A stretch of DNA of 64,000 nucleotides from Simmondsia chinensis (GCA_018398585.1 JAGTTD010000016.1:26397212-26461211); one strand, 5' to 3'; numbered from the stretch's first letter, positions 36,709-50,300 are shown. A program made the numbers and translations. The notes: generated by a model from the letters alone, not told the origin.

Positions 36709-37043
36709 TTGCGAACCCTAGTTTTCAAATTCTTGCACTTTTGAAGAAAATTGAAGTGGGTGTTAATTCAAGATCAGAATTTGATTGCGAAATTGAATTG
36801 AATTTGGGATTGGATTGTGAAGAATTAGAAGGAGTGGGTGTAATGAGAAGAAATTGGACTTACAGTTAGGAATTGATGATGCAAAAGGAGAAGAAATGGA
36901 CGTTGACGATTAGGCAGAGCTTACTTGTTTAACATTGCGTGTGACTTAATATTATTTGTTGTTGTTATTGTCGGAATAATAATTATTAATACTAGAATAA
37001 TAATATAATTAAGTAATAATTATAAGATTTTATGAAGCTGCTC

Positions 37044-37050
<7 letters not shown>

Positions 37051-37074
<24 letters not shown>
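37051..37074. repeat. (TA)n microsatellite
   Basis: About 12 TA units upstream of CCZ1, at the left edge of the repeat cluster that follows. Confidence 0.85.
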
Positions 37075-37079
<5 letters not shown>

Positions 37080-37725
37080 AGTTGCATTTTAATGAGAGCG
37101 TGAAAGGGCCAAATCTTGACCTTTTATTGTAATGGACAGTCAAGATTTGTTGGATATTAAAAAATATAACAATTTATGGCCCATATCTCTCCATGGGGCA
37201 AAAAAAAATAAGAGGTAAGGGACAAAAATTATTTTTTTTTCAATACTCAACAAATCTTTACAAATATATATGTTGGCATTTTTATGAGAGGGTGACAGCA
37301 TGAAAGGGGTGAATCCTGACCCTCTATTGTAATGAAAGGCTAAGATTTGTTGGACATTAAGAAAATAATAATTTATGGCTAAGATTTGTTGAGTATTGAA
37401 AATAATTATTTCCTTCCCTTACCCCTACTTGGCGTTTTTATGAGAGGGTGAGAGCGTGAGAGGAGTGAATCATGATCCTCTATTGTAATGTATGACCAAG
37501 TTTGGTCAAACATTAAAAACAAATAATAATTTACTGCCCATACCTCTTTATGGAGCATAAAGAAAGAAGAAGTAAGAGAAGGAATTTTTTTTTTCTTTCA
37601 ATACTCAATAAATCCTAGCCGTAAATTATTATTTTTTTAATGTCTAATAAATTTTAGCCGTCCATTATAATAGAGGGCCAGAATTTGCTCCTTTTACCCT
37701 CTCATGCTCTTACGAGAAAAGCTAG
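37080..37725. repeat. Cluster of three direct and one inverted copies of a TATGAGAGGGTGA element
   Basis: The phrase (T)TTTATGAGAGGGTGA recurs near 37090, 37274 and 37432 with a following TGACCCTCTATTGTAATG. An inverted copy appears near 37655-37715 (ATAATAGAGGGCC, ACCCTCTCATGCTC). The spacers carry AAGATTTGTTGGACATTAA. This looks like nested or tandem MITE copies in the CCZ1 upstream region. No coding capacity is present. Confidence 0.65.
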
Positions 37726-37789
37726 AATGAGAATGGAAGTTTTGTAAGAATGTGAGAAAATTAATTCTACAATGTTGGATCCTAAATAA

Positions 37790-38165
37790 GATTGATCAAT
37801 AGTTCTAAGAGGCTCATCATGTTAAGAGCCCTATCAAGCTTAAAACCGAGCTCGCCATCAACGCTTTTTAAATTACTATCGAGCCATTATCAAACTACTT
37901 TTGAACCTATATCAACTATTACCAAGCTCTTAATGAGCTTTTAATAAGCCCTTAATAAGTTCTTATCAAATTGTTCGTGAGTGTTAACGAACCGAGCGCC
38001 CCCTATTCAAACTTGGCTCGTTAAGCTTATCGAGTCTACGTGAATTTGATAAGTTATCAAGCCCTCATAACGAACACGAACGAAGCTTAATCGATTTATC
38101 AAACGCTCGGTTCGTTTACTCCTACCTTAGTGGATCGTTCGTTATCGCTTTTAAAATAAGGAACC
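37790..38165. repeat. GAGCTCG-type dispersed repeat
   Basis: ACCGAGCTCGCC, AACCGAGCGCC and repeated ATCAAGC and TAATGAGC phrases place it with the family at 23437 and 24178. It lies between CCZ1 and THO2. Confidence 0.45.
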
Positions 38166-38777
38166 TAGCCTTAAGCCTACGCTATCACATTTTGTAAAGA
38201 TGAGTGCCTATAATTAAATAACTCGCATGATCCTCTTATTTTTCCTCTGCCTTAAAAATTATTTATCGTTTGGGAATTTAACCTTAAGCACTCCAAAATC
38301 ATTTAGGTAAAAGGAGGAGGAAATGGGGGTATATAGAAAATATTATAAAATAGGTGAGTAGTGTGAAAATGTGAAAGGAGGGTTGGGGAAAAGTTGGAAA
38401 ACTAGGTCCTTATTTTGTGAAGAAAATATGGTTCCAAATCTGTGAAGAAACAGGGAAAACTAGAAAATCGTTTTCCAACTTTTGGTATTAGAAAATTGGA
38501 TTACTAAATATGTTTTCTAGTTTTTAAGGAAAATTTTTTCTAGAAAACTGAAAAATTCTCTGTTACTAAATAGGCTCTTACCCTAATTTGGCCAATAAAG
38601 TGAGTTATAATTAGAACAATTGATCAAGTCTACTCAAGATCCAACGGTGTAGCTTTAATTTTCTCATTTTCTCACCCAACTTCCATTCTCAATCTAGCAT
38701 GTCCCTATATATATATAAAGAGTTACCATTGACGAATTATTATTGCCAAAGTAATGATGTGATTCAACAGCAAGAAG

Positions 38778-38826
38778 AAAAAAAATCCAGTACCTCAAGG
38801 GCTCCTGCCACAGCAGGGTCTGGTAC
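38778..38826 (-). mobile_element. RTE/SINE 3'-end fragment (about 49 bp)
   Basis: CCAGTACCTCAAGGGCTCCT and GCAGGGTCTGG are the reverse complement of the end of the shared 3' module. The tail side is A-rich and TSD evidence is absent. Confidence 0.65.
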
Positions 38827-39009
38827 CGTGCAATTGGATAATTTATTATTTAGTTACCCTTAGATTTCAATATACATAATGAAATATATTGAAGTTTAAA
38901 TTTTTATTACTAGGTATTTTGAAGTTTTAAAATTTTATAATCAAGTACCCTTTCGGACAATGTTAAAGTGGATCATGATTCCAATAATATATAAGTATTT
39001 TTGTTAGAA

Positions 39010-39253
39010 AAGAGGGTACCAACACATCGTTACCGGATCTCATTAGAACTCCGAAGTTAAGCGTGCTTAGGCGAAAGTAATACCAGGATGGGTGACCTAT
39101 TGGGAAGTCCTTACCCTTAAGTTGGGGGCACTCGGAAACATCCTCTCTTCAGGGATAATACCCTAAAGGGAGAAGGCTGCGTACATCTGCCCCCCAGACC
39201 CTGCTTAGGTGGGAGCCCTTAAGGCACTGGATATGTTTCATGTTGCATATATC
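39010..39253 (+). mobile_element. 5S rRNA-derived SINE, full length (244 bp), 10-bp TSD
   Basis: Flanked by TTTGTTAGAA at 39000-39009 and 39254-39263. The head reads as plant 5S rRNA (ACCGGATCTCATTAGAACTC, AAGTTAAGCGTGCTTAGGCG, CAGGATGGGTGACC), with box A and box C intact except for single changes. The second half is the RTE-like 3' module (CGGAAACATCCTCTCTTCAG, GAGAAGGCTGCGTACATC, CAGACCCTGCTTAGGTGGGA, TTAAGGCACTGG). The tail is ATATGTTTCATGTTGCATA. Length and organisation match the copy at 26046-26287 on the other strand. Confidence 0.94.
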
Positions 39254-39343
39254 TTTGTTAGAATTGATTATTTCTTTGCAAAATATATTATGTATATGTA
39301 TTATCGTAAATTTTTTTTTATCAGAACTATTATCGTAATTATA

Positions 39344-40011
39344 CAACAATAACAACAAACCTAGTGCATTAAGGGCTCCCGCATAAGTACGGTCTGGGAG
39401 GGGTGGGATGTACAAAGCCTTACCGCTTTAGGGTACTGCCCTAAAGGGAGCTATGTTCGAGGACTCCCAACCTGAGAAGCATAAAGCATACAAGCATTTA
39501 AGTGTAAGTGTAAGAACATAAAAACAAGCATATAGAGAATATAAAGCAGCAAATAGATAATAAAGCGACAAAGTGACAGTACAATAAGCAGCCAATACAG
39601 AGCAAAAGTGGGTATAATCAAACAAGCATACATAAAAGCCTAAGGGCACTAGTACTAGCTTAGAAGTGCCCCTCGACCCTAAACTTCTATATCGACTACA
39701 CCTATGCTAACCCTCCACTCAGCTCTATCTAGGGCCATCTCCTCATTTAGGCTGAAGTAGGTGAGGTCATGTCGAATCATCAGCATCCAACTCTTCTTTG
39801 GCCAACCTTTCCCCCTCTTTCCGTCTGTAATATAAAGTTGTTTGCATCTCCTAACAAAGACAGTGGTAGGTCCCCTCCTAGCATGCCCAAACCACTACAA
39901 ACGTTGCTCCCTCAACTTATCCTCGATTGAAGCCACACCCATTTACTTATAACGTCATATTTGATCTTATCCTTCCTTGTATATCCACACATTCATATCA
40001 AAATCCTCATC
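39344..40011 (-). mobile_element. 5'-truncated RTE LINE copy (668 bp), 14-bp TSD
   Basis: Flanked by TTATCGTAATTATA (39330-39343) and TTATCATAATTATA (40012-40025), one mismatch. The left end is the inverted TTG tail and 3' module, followed by a 3' UTR and the inverted end of the LINE coding region (to about 40010). The copy inserted 90 bp from the 5S-derived SINE. Confidence 0.88.
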
Positions 40012-40599
40012 TTATCATAATTATATACTATATAAAATATTTTCCATACAATATTTGCTATATTTTTACAAAAGTCCATCAAATTTCAATATAATGTACT
40101 AACGTAATAAAACAATTTAAATCTCAAGGCTTAAGGTAGAAACCATATCAGTAACAAGTCTTATTTGCTCAATTGTCATTCTTAATTCCATTGCCAATGC
40201 TCAAGGCTTAAGGTCATGTTAAAGGTTTCGAGTCCACGAAGAACTTTTATGTCTCCATTTAGTAAAGAATAATCAACATTAGACAACCACCGATAAAGAC
40301 CAAACAACGTAACAACTATGTTGGGTTAGTCCTGGGTCAAGTTAATCGGTTCAATTCAAGTATTATTAAACCATTGATTTAGCACCTTAAAAATGTTCAT
40401 CGCTTTAAACCAGACCAAATGGAAGACCTTCCAAAGGTTTAAATCAAAGACCGAGAGACCAAAGTGAATAGCAAACGTTCCAGCGTTCGCCACTTCTTTA
40501 TCTAGACTGATATTTAAACATAATCACAGCACAAACGGAAACATAGCACTTTACAAAAATGTCAAATGAAACCAATTGAATACATTGACCAAATGTCAG

Positions 40600-41110
40600 G
40601 CTTAAGCTCGCGATGAACCATGCTCAAGCTCAAATTAGAACTTATCAGGCTTTGCATTGTGCAATACACCAACGAGCCAAGCCTCAAGCTTTGCCTCAAC
40701 TAGGGTGTTTATGATCCAAGCCAAGCCCAGCTCGTCACGATTGAGGCTCGACTCATTAACATTTATCTCAACTGTGGCTCAACTTAAAGCTTGCTGAACT
40801 TGGAATTCAAACTCCAATTCAAAAAAGGCCAAGGCTTAGCATGACAAATTACTTGAGCCCACACCAAGCACGGTGCGCTCAAAGTTTTAGCTCATCTTAT
40901 TAGACTCATAAACTTAATCTAGGTTTGTTCAGAATCGTTCAGGGTTGACCTCAACTCATTTAGACTCAGACTTGACTCGATTAAGCATATTTAGCCTGTA
41001 AATCATATCAAGATGAGCTTAGTTAGGCACATTTAGGCATGTAAGCCTATGAGCTTGAGCTGACTAGGCTCAAGCTTGACACCCGTTAAACTAAATGAGC
41101 TAGCTCGGCT
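40600..41110. repeat. GAGCTCG/AAGCTTG-rich dispersed repeat
   Basis: Dense AAGCTCG, CTCAAGCTT and GAGCTTGAGC phrases with partly inverted halves, of the same family as 24178-24545. It ends about 280 bp from the THO2 stop codon, so it may overlap the THO2 3' end. Confidence 0.5.
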
Positions 41111-41389
41111 TTGCTGAAGCTTGAAACAATTCAATCCTTTCGTGCTTTATGACAAGCAGGCTCGTAAAGGATTGCGAGTTAGTGTAGTAGTAACTATCTT
41201 GCCCCAAACAATAGGGGACTTGGATCATAAACCAATGTAATACTTCTTCGAAATAGAAACTGCTCAGAACAGTACAAATTGACAAAAATGGCTCAAGGAA
41301 ATAACGGTCACGAAATTTGAATGTCAGAACCGAGGTGGCAACACAATTTTAGACAATTTGATTTTAGCTGGGAATAATGAACATGTTGA

Positions 41390-44300
41390 TTACTTTCGGT
41401 GCCTTCGCTTTGCTTCAGCTCTCAGTCTCTTCTCGTCTTCCCAGTCGCGATCGTACATTCTAAAACATTCTGGTTAAGGACTAGCAAAACACCCAAGTGA
41501 TACTTCTAATCAAGAGCTGAAGGAAATTTTTTCACTGATATTTGGTGACATTTAGCCAATAACTATAAATATCGGAAAACAAACAAACTATAATCGCAGG
41601 ACCAGCTACATACATCAAAGTACGTTGTTGCGCTACACCATGAATTAGTTCATTGTTAAGCTCTAATGAAACAAGGCCTTTCTTATGCTACTTAACCGTG
41701 GCTTTTCGGGTCCCCGACTAACCTTTGGCATGGATAGCTACCATCAATTCAATCCTTCACACAGGCACACGTCCATAGGATTTTGCTTTATATGCCCCAA
41801 CCATCACAAAAACGTATATATCTTATTCTGAATAAGACCCCCTTTGTTTTGACGGAAAATATTTTGTATCCCTATTTTATTATTTCTTTGGATGACTTCG
41901 TAGCAACAACTACAAATATGAAAAATGTTTCCTCCATTTAGGGGAAATTAACTTCTTCTCAACAAAAAGGGAAAACATTTCCTTCCATTGAGGAGACATA
42001 GTGATCTCATGACCTATCCCTCACTTCAATCTCAACTTGGTCACAAGTGAACCCATACTAAATTTATTAAATGAATTCATTTTCTTCATCTAGAAAGACA
42101 AATGACTTTAAGAAAAAAAATATTTTTGATCAAAAATATATTGTTAAGAAAAATTTTCACAAAAAAAAAAAGGAGTTCCTTTAAACCAAAAGGAGCATAG
42201 GTGTCACCTTCACCTGATCTCATATGCATCCATTTCTAATGTTAATTTTTCTTGCAAGCCCACAAAACCACAGCCACCTCTTCAGCTACCCTACATCTAC
42301 ACTCATCTTAGAGGATGACATCTAAATAGAAGTGTCGGCACAGAAGAGAAGACTCAACTAATGGCAGGAAATTCACCATCATTTTTTGATCTTTACATTA
42401 AGATGCTGCATGCATTTTAGACAAGAGGTACTCAAGCGAATATACTAACATGCACATTCGCATTGTTGTTTGGTCTGGTGCAATAGTTAGGTTACTCAGC
42501 CTCCAAGCAAGGACGTCTTGGATTCAAAATTCATCTCCCTTTACCTGAATATTGATGTCCCTACTTAGGGCAACGTTGTTAAAAATATAAAATAAAAAGC
42601 GCATGCGAAAGACACAGCAAGAAGAAGTGTAAAAAGGATACGGGTCATTATCACGTCGGCTGATCTTGCTAGCTGGTTCTTTGGCATGCATTCTCGGACC
42701 TGGTTCCTCAAAGTAACCCGGGCGTTGAACCATTGAAGCTTTTCTGTCCCCTCTTTCTCTTGCATCGTATGACTGTGATATACCACCGGACAGAGGGGCC
42801 AGTGGAGCAACAGGCGAGTATTCACCGGGTTCCACACCAGCAACATGCTCCCTTTTAAGTTTCCGCCTCTTTGACGCTGCAATTGCATCCATTTCTTCTT
42901 TTAATCTCTCCCTTTCACGTTCCCGCTCTCTATCTCTTTCCCTTTCCTTCTCCCTCTCTCTCTCCTCCATCTACGGGCAAAAATAATCACAATTAGAGCA
43001 TAGAACTAACAGTGATACCAAACACAATCGTCTTCCAACTGCAGAAGCTAACGGCCACTAGGTATACCAGAGCCTTCAAATCTTATTGATAAAATAGATT
43101 TGGGAGGACACAAGACTTCAAAGCCAAAATTTACAATCCAAAGCAAGGCAACCAGGAAACATACATTGAAGATATGTTTATGAAGAACAAAAAGCACAAA
43201 ATGTTTATTTTACAAAATAGTAACATGTTATGAAAAAAAAAAAAAAATCATATATTGAAAAAAGAACCTTCTCGTGTGTCATTGGAAAAAATATCTTATT
43301 ATTTGTCGAAAACATGCTACCCTTCACGTTTTCTTTGTAAAACATGTCACTCTTTTTGTGTATATAGCAAATAATACTCTTCATTTCCCCACAAATGAAA
43401 CGCCCTTGACAGGTATATTGTCTACGAAAATATCTTAGCAGCAAGATACAACATGGTGGAAGACTGTATTAAAATGGCAACGATTAGTTTTTCACCATCT
43501 TTAAACTTCACCACCAACAAGAGCAGGAAAGTCTAAAAATACACCATAATTGGACTAGATGTTGCATCATTCATTATAGTAACAAGAAAGACCACTAGTT
43601 ACACACCTTCATCGCCAAAGTCTCACGCTCTTCCCTCTTTCTATCTCTAAGTTCATCTTCTCTTCTCCTTTTTGTCTCATCCTGCACAATCGACAAATTC
43701 TCTTCTGAACGCCTTCGCTCCTTCTCTTCATGTCTTGGAGAAAGCCGTTGAGCATGTCTATTCACGAACCTTCTGTCAGTATCCTCGTCTCTTCTACCGC
43801 TACTAACCGATTGAGGAACCACGTGAGAAGGTAATGGTGGTGGTGGGGGTAGGTTTTGACCATAAAACCGGTCATCACTCTGAGATTTCTCGGCAGGCAT
43901 CTCATTGTAACGCATTTTTCCCCTGTCGTCTTTAACTTTTTCATCCTTTCCTTTGTCGCTAAGATTACTCGCAACCCTCCTTTCAGGCACTCTTTCAACA
44001 GATCTCTCTCTGTCGTCACCGTAAGGCCTATCAGCGTGATCCGATCTTTCCCTATGGTCTCTATCATATTTGTCACTGCTTTTATCCTTTGCCCGATTCA
44101 TATGCTTATCAGTAATCCTACTGAGACCTTGCTCTTCCATCCCCAACTTTTCATGATCTACAGGATTAGATTTGTTCACTAATCGAGTATCAGATAACCG
44201 ATCAGCATCAACATCTCTTACATCAGAATCACCCTTTCGACGTTTGTTTAGCCTGTCATGTTCCTCGGCAGGGCTCATTCTTTTCTGCTGTTTGTCAGCG

Positions 44301-47300
44301 GTCTTAGCATCATGCCTAGGAGAATGAGCTGAACGAGTAGGCATATGTCGAGGAAAATCAGATGGGTCGGTGCTCTCATCTCTTAACGAGCCTCTCAACT
44401 CAGAGGACCTGGAAGCTCCGCCTTCGGCCCTTACTTCGCTGCCATGGGCATCTGTCAATCTTGACGTTAGTGGCGGGACTTTAGATGGAGGAATTGAATT
44501 ACCATTCATAACAATGGAAGAAGTATTCTTTAGCCCGGTTTGCCTACCTTCAGCAGGATGAATAGTATGATCTCTGTCACTACTTGAAGCAGCGGCAGTT
44601 CTAACTGCAGCTTTGGTTGATTTGTTGTCATCTTTAACAAGCTCTTGTTTCGCTGGCTTTGTAGCAGCACTAGTACCAGCCCGTTTAGCAGCAATTCTTG
44701 TCTATGCACAAAACAAGAGCAAGTTCAAAACTTCAAGAAACAAACTAGTCGTGTCGCTATCTTTTTACAGCATAAGAAAGCAAATATATTGCATGCAGCG
44801 AGTGAGAAACCACAATATCGAACGTGTAGAAGCCGATCATAGGTTAGGGAAAATGCTCCCTATTGTGCTCAGGCAAATACTGATCATTGTTCACAAGTTA
44901 AAATGAGCTAGCATATATTTTACAATGAATATCATGGCTCATATTTTGTATTTTAATATTGTGCTTCAGGGAATATTATGTAACTTACGCTCATAAAAGC
45001 AAATTATAGAACCCAAACATCGAAGAGCAGGATTAGGAAAAAGATTCCTGGCTCAATGCCTTGGGGGTCCTGGGACACAACCTCCCTTTAGGGTAGCACC
45101 CTAAAGAGGTAAGGCTACATACATCCCACCCCTCCCAAACCCTGAATATGCGGGAGCCCTTGAGACACTGAGTTTTTTGTTGTTGTTGTTGACTAACCAC
45201 ACTGTCTTGACAGATAAAACTCAAAAGAACAACAAGAAGCAACAAACTTAGTAATACCTCAATTTCAGAATGCGCTTTGATAGCAACTTTCGCTGTATTC
45301 TCATCACCAACTCTGTTTGCTGAGTCATCCGCCTGCTTCTGACCAGAAACTCCAACTTGCATACCTGACTGAGAATCTGATCCATTTGCCAGTGAGGCGC
45401 CTTTTACCTTTGGATTAACTGAAGTGCTCTCCATCCTCTCCAACCTTCCATCGTTAGGTTTTGCTCTGGAAGCTTGCTCTTTCGCATAATCCCCTGAATC
45501 TAAATGTTGTGTTCCAGATGCGACTTTCCCAACTAGTTCACCTTGAGAAGGCCCAAACCCTGAACCGTTACCTGGTACAGACTTAGAGGCAATTGATGGT
45601 GCGGGCTTTAGTTCAAGATAACCCATCCCAAATTCTTCTTCTGAGACCCATGATGGCTGCAAATGGTAGGAAAGATTGTATTACTAAACCGAACAAAGAG
45701 AGAAGTAACAAGTTTCCGCCAGCCAAATATACAAATTTGTTTGCCGCCCCATTTTTCAGTCATTTATAACTCAATTCTCTCATCAGCACCCTCTCTCACC
45801 TTTCTAGCAGCCAATGCAGCGGCGACACTTGTTGCCAGGACTTTCAAATCTTCTCTTTCCTCACCTTTAATCTTTGCCACCTTCAAAATACAAGGCAAAC
45901 AGGCATTAAGGCATCATCTTACAACGTGGAATTAAAAACCTACATTTTTTCCAACAGTTGGGTTACTTACCCGCTTCTCAATGTTAATCCCACTCTTTCG
46001 AGTAACTGGAAAAACGCTAGAGATTTTTGTTAATATTATGAGGGCATTTCGAATTTCCATGTATTCTGTGGATTCCAAGCATTGGATCAACAGTCGAGTG
46101 ATTCTTTGACTCCACTTCCAATGGACCTTCAACCAGAAACACCAAAACAAAATCTTAAAATACAGAAACACATTTCCCATGAATTTAAGTTTAAGCACGC
46201 AACACATGTTTTTCATATCTTGGATGAAGATTTTATCCCATGACAAATATTCATGGATGAATTTGTTTAGTAGATGCACTATTTCCCTAAGCAAAACTTC
46301 TGTATGTAATTTTATATCTGCAAAGGGTCCAAAGAAAAGTTGATGAAGTGGTTAACAGATTTTGATTAGTGAGCAAATCACCTTGGACATTATCAACTGC
46401 AACGCTAAGAGAATTTCTTATGCTGAGATCTTTCTTATACATCGCTTGAACCAAATGAAGGGGAATATTCATACTGCCACCATAAAACAGAACCCACTCG
46501 CTGATACCCTGGCACTGTGTATTACAATTTGAGGTAACCTATTTCAAACTTATTTTCCGGTAGCACCCTCTGTACAGCCACCAGCATTAACTTTGCAAAG
46601 AACAGCACAGTTGACGGTATATTTTCCAAAAAATATATATACCTTTCCAAGGTCTAAATTTCCCCTCTTACTGATGAAAAGAATAAACTAGACGTCAAAT
46701 AGTCAACCCTAGAAGCCCATCCAACCTTCCTACACGAACAGATTGATGCAAAAAAAATTCCAACCCTACATGGGTTACTCTTCAAACTCAAGTCGACTCA
46801 ACCCACTTATATAATGGGCAAAAATGAGTCAACCATTGGCCATCCCCATAAGGACAAACTAAAAATATAGCATCATTTGGTACATATTTGAAAGACCAGG
46901 GGGAGATAGAAAAGAGAAAGGCCAAAAACAGCTTGAAAAATAAGAAGAGAAAAATAAATGGAGAAGGAAAACGGATGAAGGCTGCATTTCGAAGAGGTAC
47001 TTAGGAAAGTAGTGCACCTAAGAGTAATAATGGCATCATAAATCCACAGAACCTCTAAAATAAGACAATAGGTTCATTACGTCAGAGAACAAAAATTAAT
47101 TGAAAACTATAGGATGTCACATATGTCCCAATAAAAAGAAAAAGAAGAAATGAATCTAAGAACTCACCTTAATAAACTGGCCATATGTAACACGTTGACT
47201 ATTAGGGTATCTATAGTACACAGCAAAACCTGGCATGTTACCACATTCACGTTCATACACCGATTCATCACTCTGAAACATAAAAAGGGGGTCAATTAAA

Positions 47301-50300
47301 GCACTAAAGACTAAGTTAATCTATAAGGTAAAAGGAGACAAACATTAACATAATTATTTTTACCTTCCAATAGTAAGCAATCTTTAGTGTCTCATGTAAG
47401 AACCTCCCAAGCCTTCCTGCCTCATATTCGGTGCAGCAGCAAATCATTGGGTGTAAAGTTTTACAGATGAGAACATCAATGTGGTTAACTGTGTTAAAAA
47501 AAGGTGTTCCTAGGGAATGAAGAGTGTGAACAAACATTGCACAGTAAACAGCATCAGGCATGCTAAAAGTACAGCGTGGGAAAATACAGCGCTGAAGGAA
47601 CTCCATGTTAATTTTCAATGTATCGGGGCAAGAACTGAGCCACGTATCTTTTTCACGAGCAAGCCTTACACGAACAGATGCGACATGTTCAGAATGCTTC
47701 TGGAGTTCACTGCTCAGACGATCAAGAGACTCCTGAATCCTCTCCTTGTCTTTCTTCCTCTTAGCGATTCCGGAACTTGAATTATCAGACAACTCTTCCA
47801 GAGCCTTTAAAGCAGCATGCAGCTTTGAAATCTCGGATTCATATCGACTTTGAGGAACATATAGATCATACAACGTGAGACCCCAAAAGGTTGCATAAAG
47901 ATCAGGAGAGAGACTATTCCATGCTTTAGAGGGAAGCATAGTCCTAACTGTGTCAAGAAGATCAGACCACCTGCAAAGTTCACATGTAAGGCATAATGAG
48001 AACCGGGCACTCGGCCCTTGCTGACGTTTGTTAGAGAGAAAGAGGGCTTCACTAGATGCTTCCGAGCTTCTACAATAAGTATATACTTAAGACAACCATG
48101 AATAGAATAGCCATTCTCTTTCATTCAACTCAATTCTCTCTTCATCCCAATACCTTTTAGGAATTATGCCATATTATGTAAACAAATACATAAATAAACA
48201 AAATGTTTATGTAACATACATTTGAAATAAAGGCACCTATTTTTTTCAATTAAAAAGCCGACTATTTTGATATCATTACAGTTACACAAAAGATCAAATT
48301 ACATTAAAATGGCCGTTTTCAAAATATGTTCATCTAAATTTGAAAATGATGCACGACAAGATTAGGGTCACAGAATGTCTGTTAGTCCACGAGTCACGGA
48401 GACAGGCTAGTTTTTGTATCATTAAGTTCATTACATGAATTATCTCAAAAAAAGGTTCAACACATGAAAGAAGCTCATGCCCTACTGTTGTCCGGAAAGA
48501 AAACAAAGAGAATGTGTGCATTCCCTACATAGAATCATTTGCTGTAATGGACCCGTCATAGTCTCATGGAAGCAGGGGTTTCACGGATGTTAAATAATGG
48601 ATTGTGGCAATTGCGTTGGGCTTTTTCAAGGAAGATTATTACTTTAAAGCTTTGTGTTTGCAAAAAGCCAACTAGCTATAAATCATTAATTTTTACAACC
48701 GATAGTTTTTAATATATATAAATTTATAAATATGCACTAGTAAATTTACAACAACAAACCCAGTGCCCAAGGGCTCGCGCCTAAGAGGAGTCGGGGGTTG
48801 AGATGTATTAATAAATTTACTATAGCATATATGCATCATGAAAGTTACAAAAATATCATCACATACAACTAGTCTAGTAATATTTAGCTCAATATCCGTT
48901 ACTTAATAGCCATTAGGTTACACGACGGCCGTGGTTCTCCGTCAAGGAAAAAGAGATGATTGCCTAAGAACGCTAGAGGATGAATGGGCTTAAACCTTGT
49001 AAGCTAGATAGATCCACCACTGATCAATAGAGTAAACTTCTTGCTGGCTGTGTAATTCATTGCTTGAGGTTGCTGAGGTGACTTTGGGACTTACAAGCAC
49101 TTCAAAGGTAAGCGAGCAAAAAAGCTCATCAAGCATTGGCAATTTGCTGGAAATGTGGTGTACTTGAACAACATAGAAAGATTGAATTTCCACAAGGGCA
49201 AGCCCTTCCGACCGACCTCTTTTAAGGCAAGGCATGGAATCAAATCACAGTTCTGGTCAGGTCTCGGTGACAGTTGTCTTGGATATCATATAACATGTAG
49301 TGGCTTCTCCACTGAGTTTTCTTAGGAATCCTTATATTTGCAAATATTTGAATGTATACTAATACAATTATCAAATTTTGGTTTTTTTAAGACCGTACTA
49401 TCCTCACCTTTTTTAAGTGACCAATTCAGTCCCCATACTTTGAGTGTGTTGATATAGGCTCCGTACCATTCTAAATGATGCAATGTTAACCAAAGAGTAT
49501 TTTTATTCCCATTTGTTTCATCATACTCTTATCTAATTTTTATATTAACATTCAGACATTAAGACATTAGGAGAAAGAGGGTTGGTTGCCACGTGTCAGA
49601 CAAAAGTAGGACAAAATTAGGATGAAATAACGAGAATGACTATAACTATTTATAACACTGCAACACTTGAAATAGTAGAGGTATGAAATTGGCACAAGCA
49701 AAAGTATACGGACCAAATTCACACACAAAGTAAAGTAGGCCATGAGTAACCCTTGGAATTTATTCTTCTGTGACAACTTTTAATATCTAAAGGCATGTAC
49801 AGCTATGTTATATGTGCATTATAAAAGTCATTAGAAAGGCAACATTACCTAATGGCAAATCAGGTTATAGCTGGGCCTAATCCATAAATCAATATGCAAT
49901 ATAATGTTCTTTATTTGATCCCACGGGACATGATAACCTTTGTTTTCTCTATATGGGGATCTGTGCAGGTTCTACTTTGGGATTGTAATTGAATAACGTC
50001 CAACTGTCCAGATGCCTTAATATACTGATCGTGCTATTTATGTTTATTACTTGGGACATCTTGTACTTCTAGCTTGTACCTTTTGTCTCCTTCACAATCT
50101 CTATTTCTACAAAAACGTGAAAAACGTGAAAATGGGAAAAATGCATGATAAACATACAAACTTCCTTACAACTAAGTAAGCATATTTTATTTTCAATTGG
50201 TAATATCTTTCTTGTGGTTTGTCCCTCGAACCTCAGACCTCGGGGTTGGCTTATTGCCATCCTAACCACCAGGCTACAATAAGGAAGGACACTAATTAAG

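Noticed and set aside
39020..39125. Functional 5S rRNA gene
   Set aside because: The 5S-like segment is fused to an RTE tail and flanked by a TSD, lacks the normal 3' end and has several changes; it is a SINE head.
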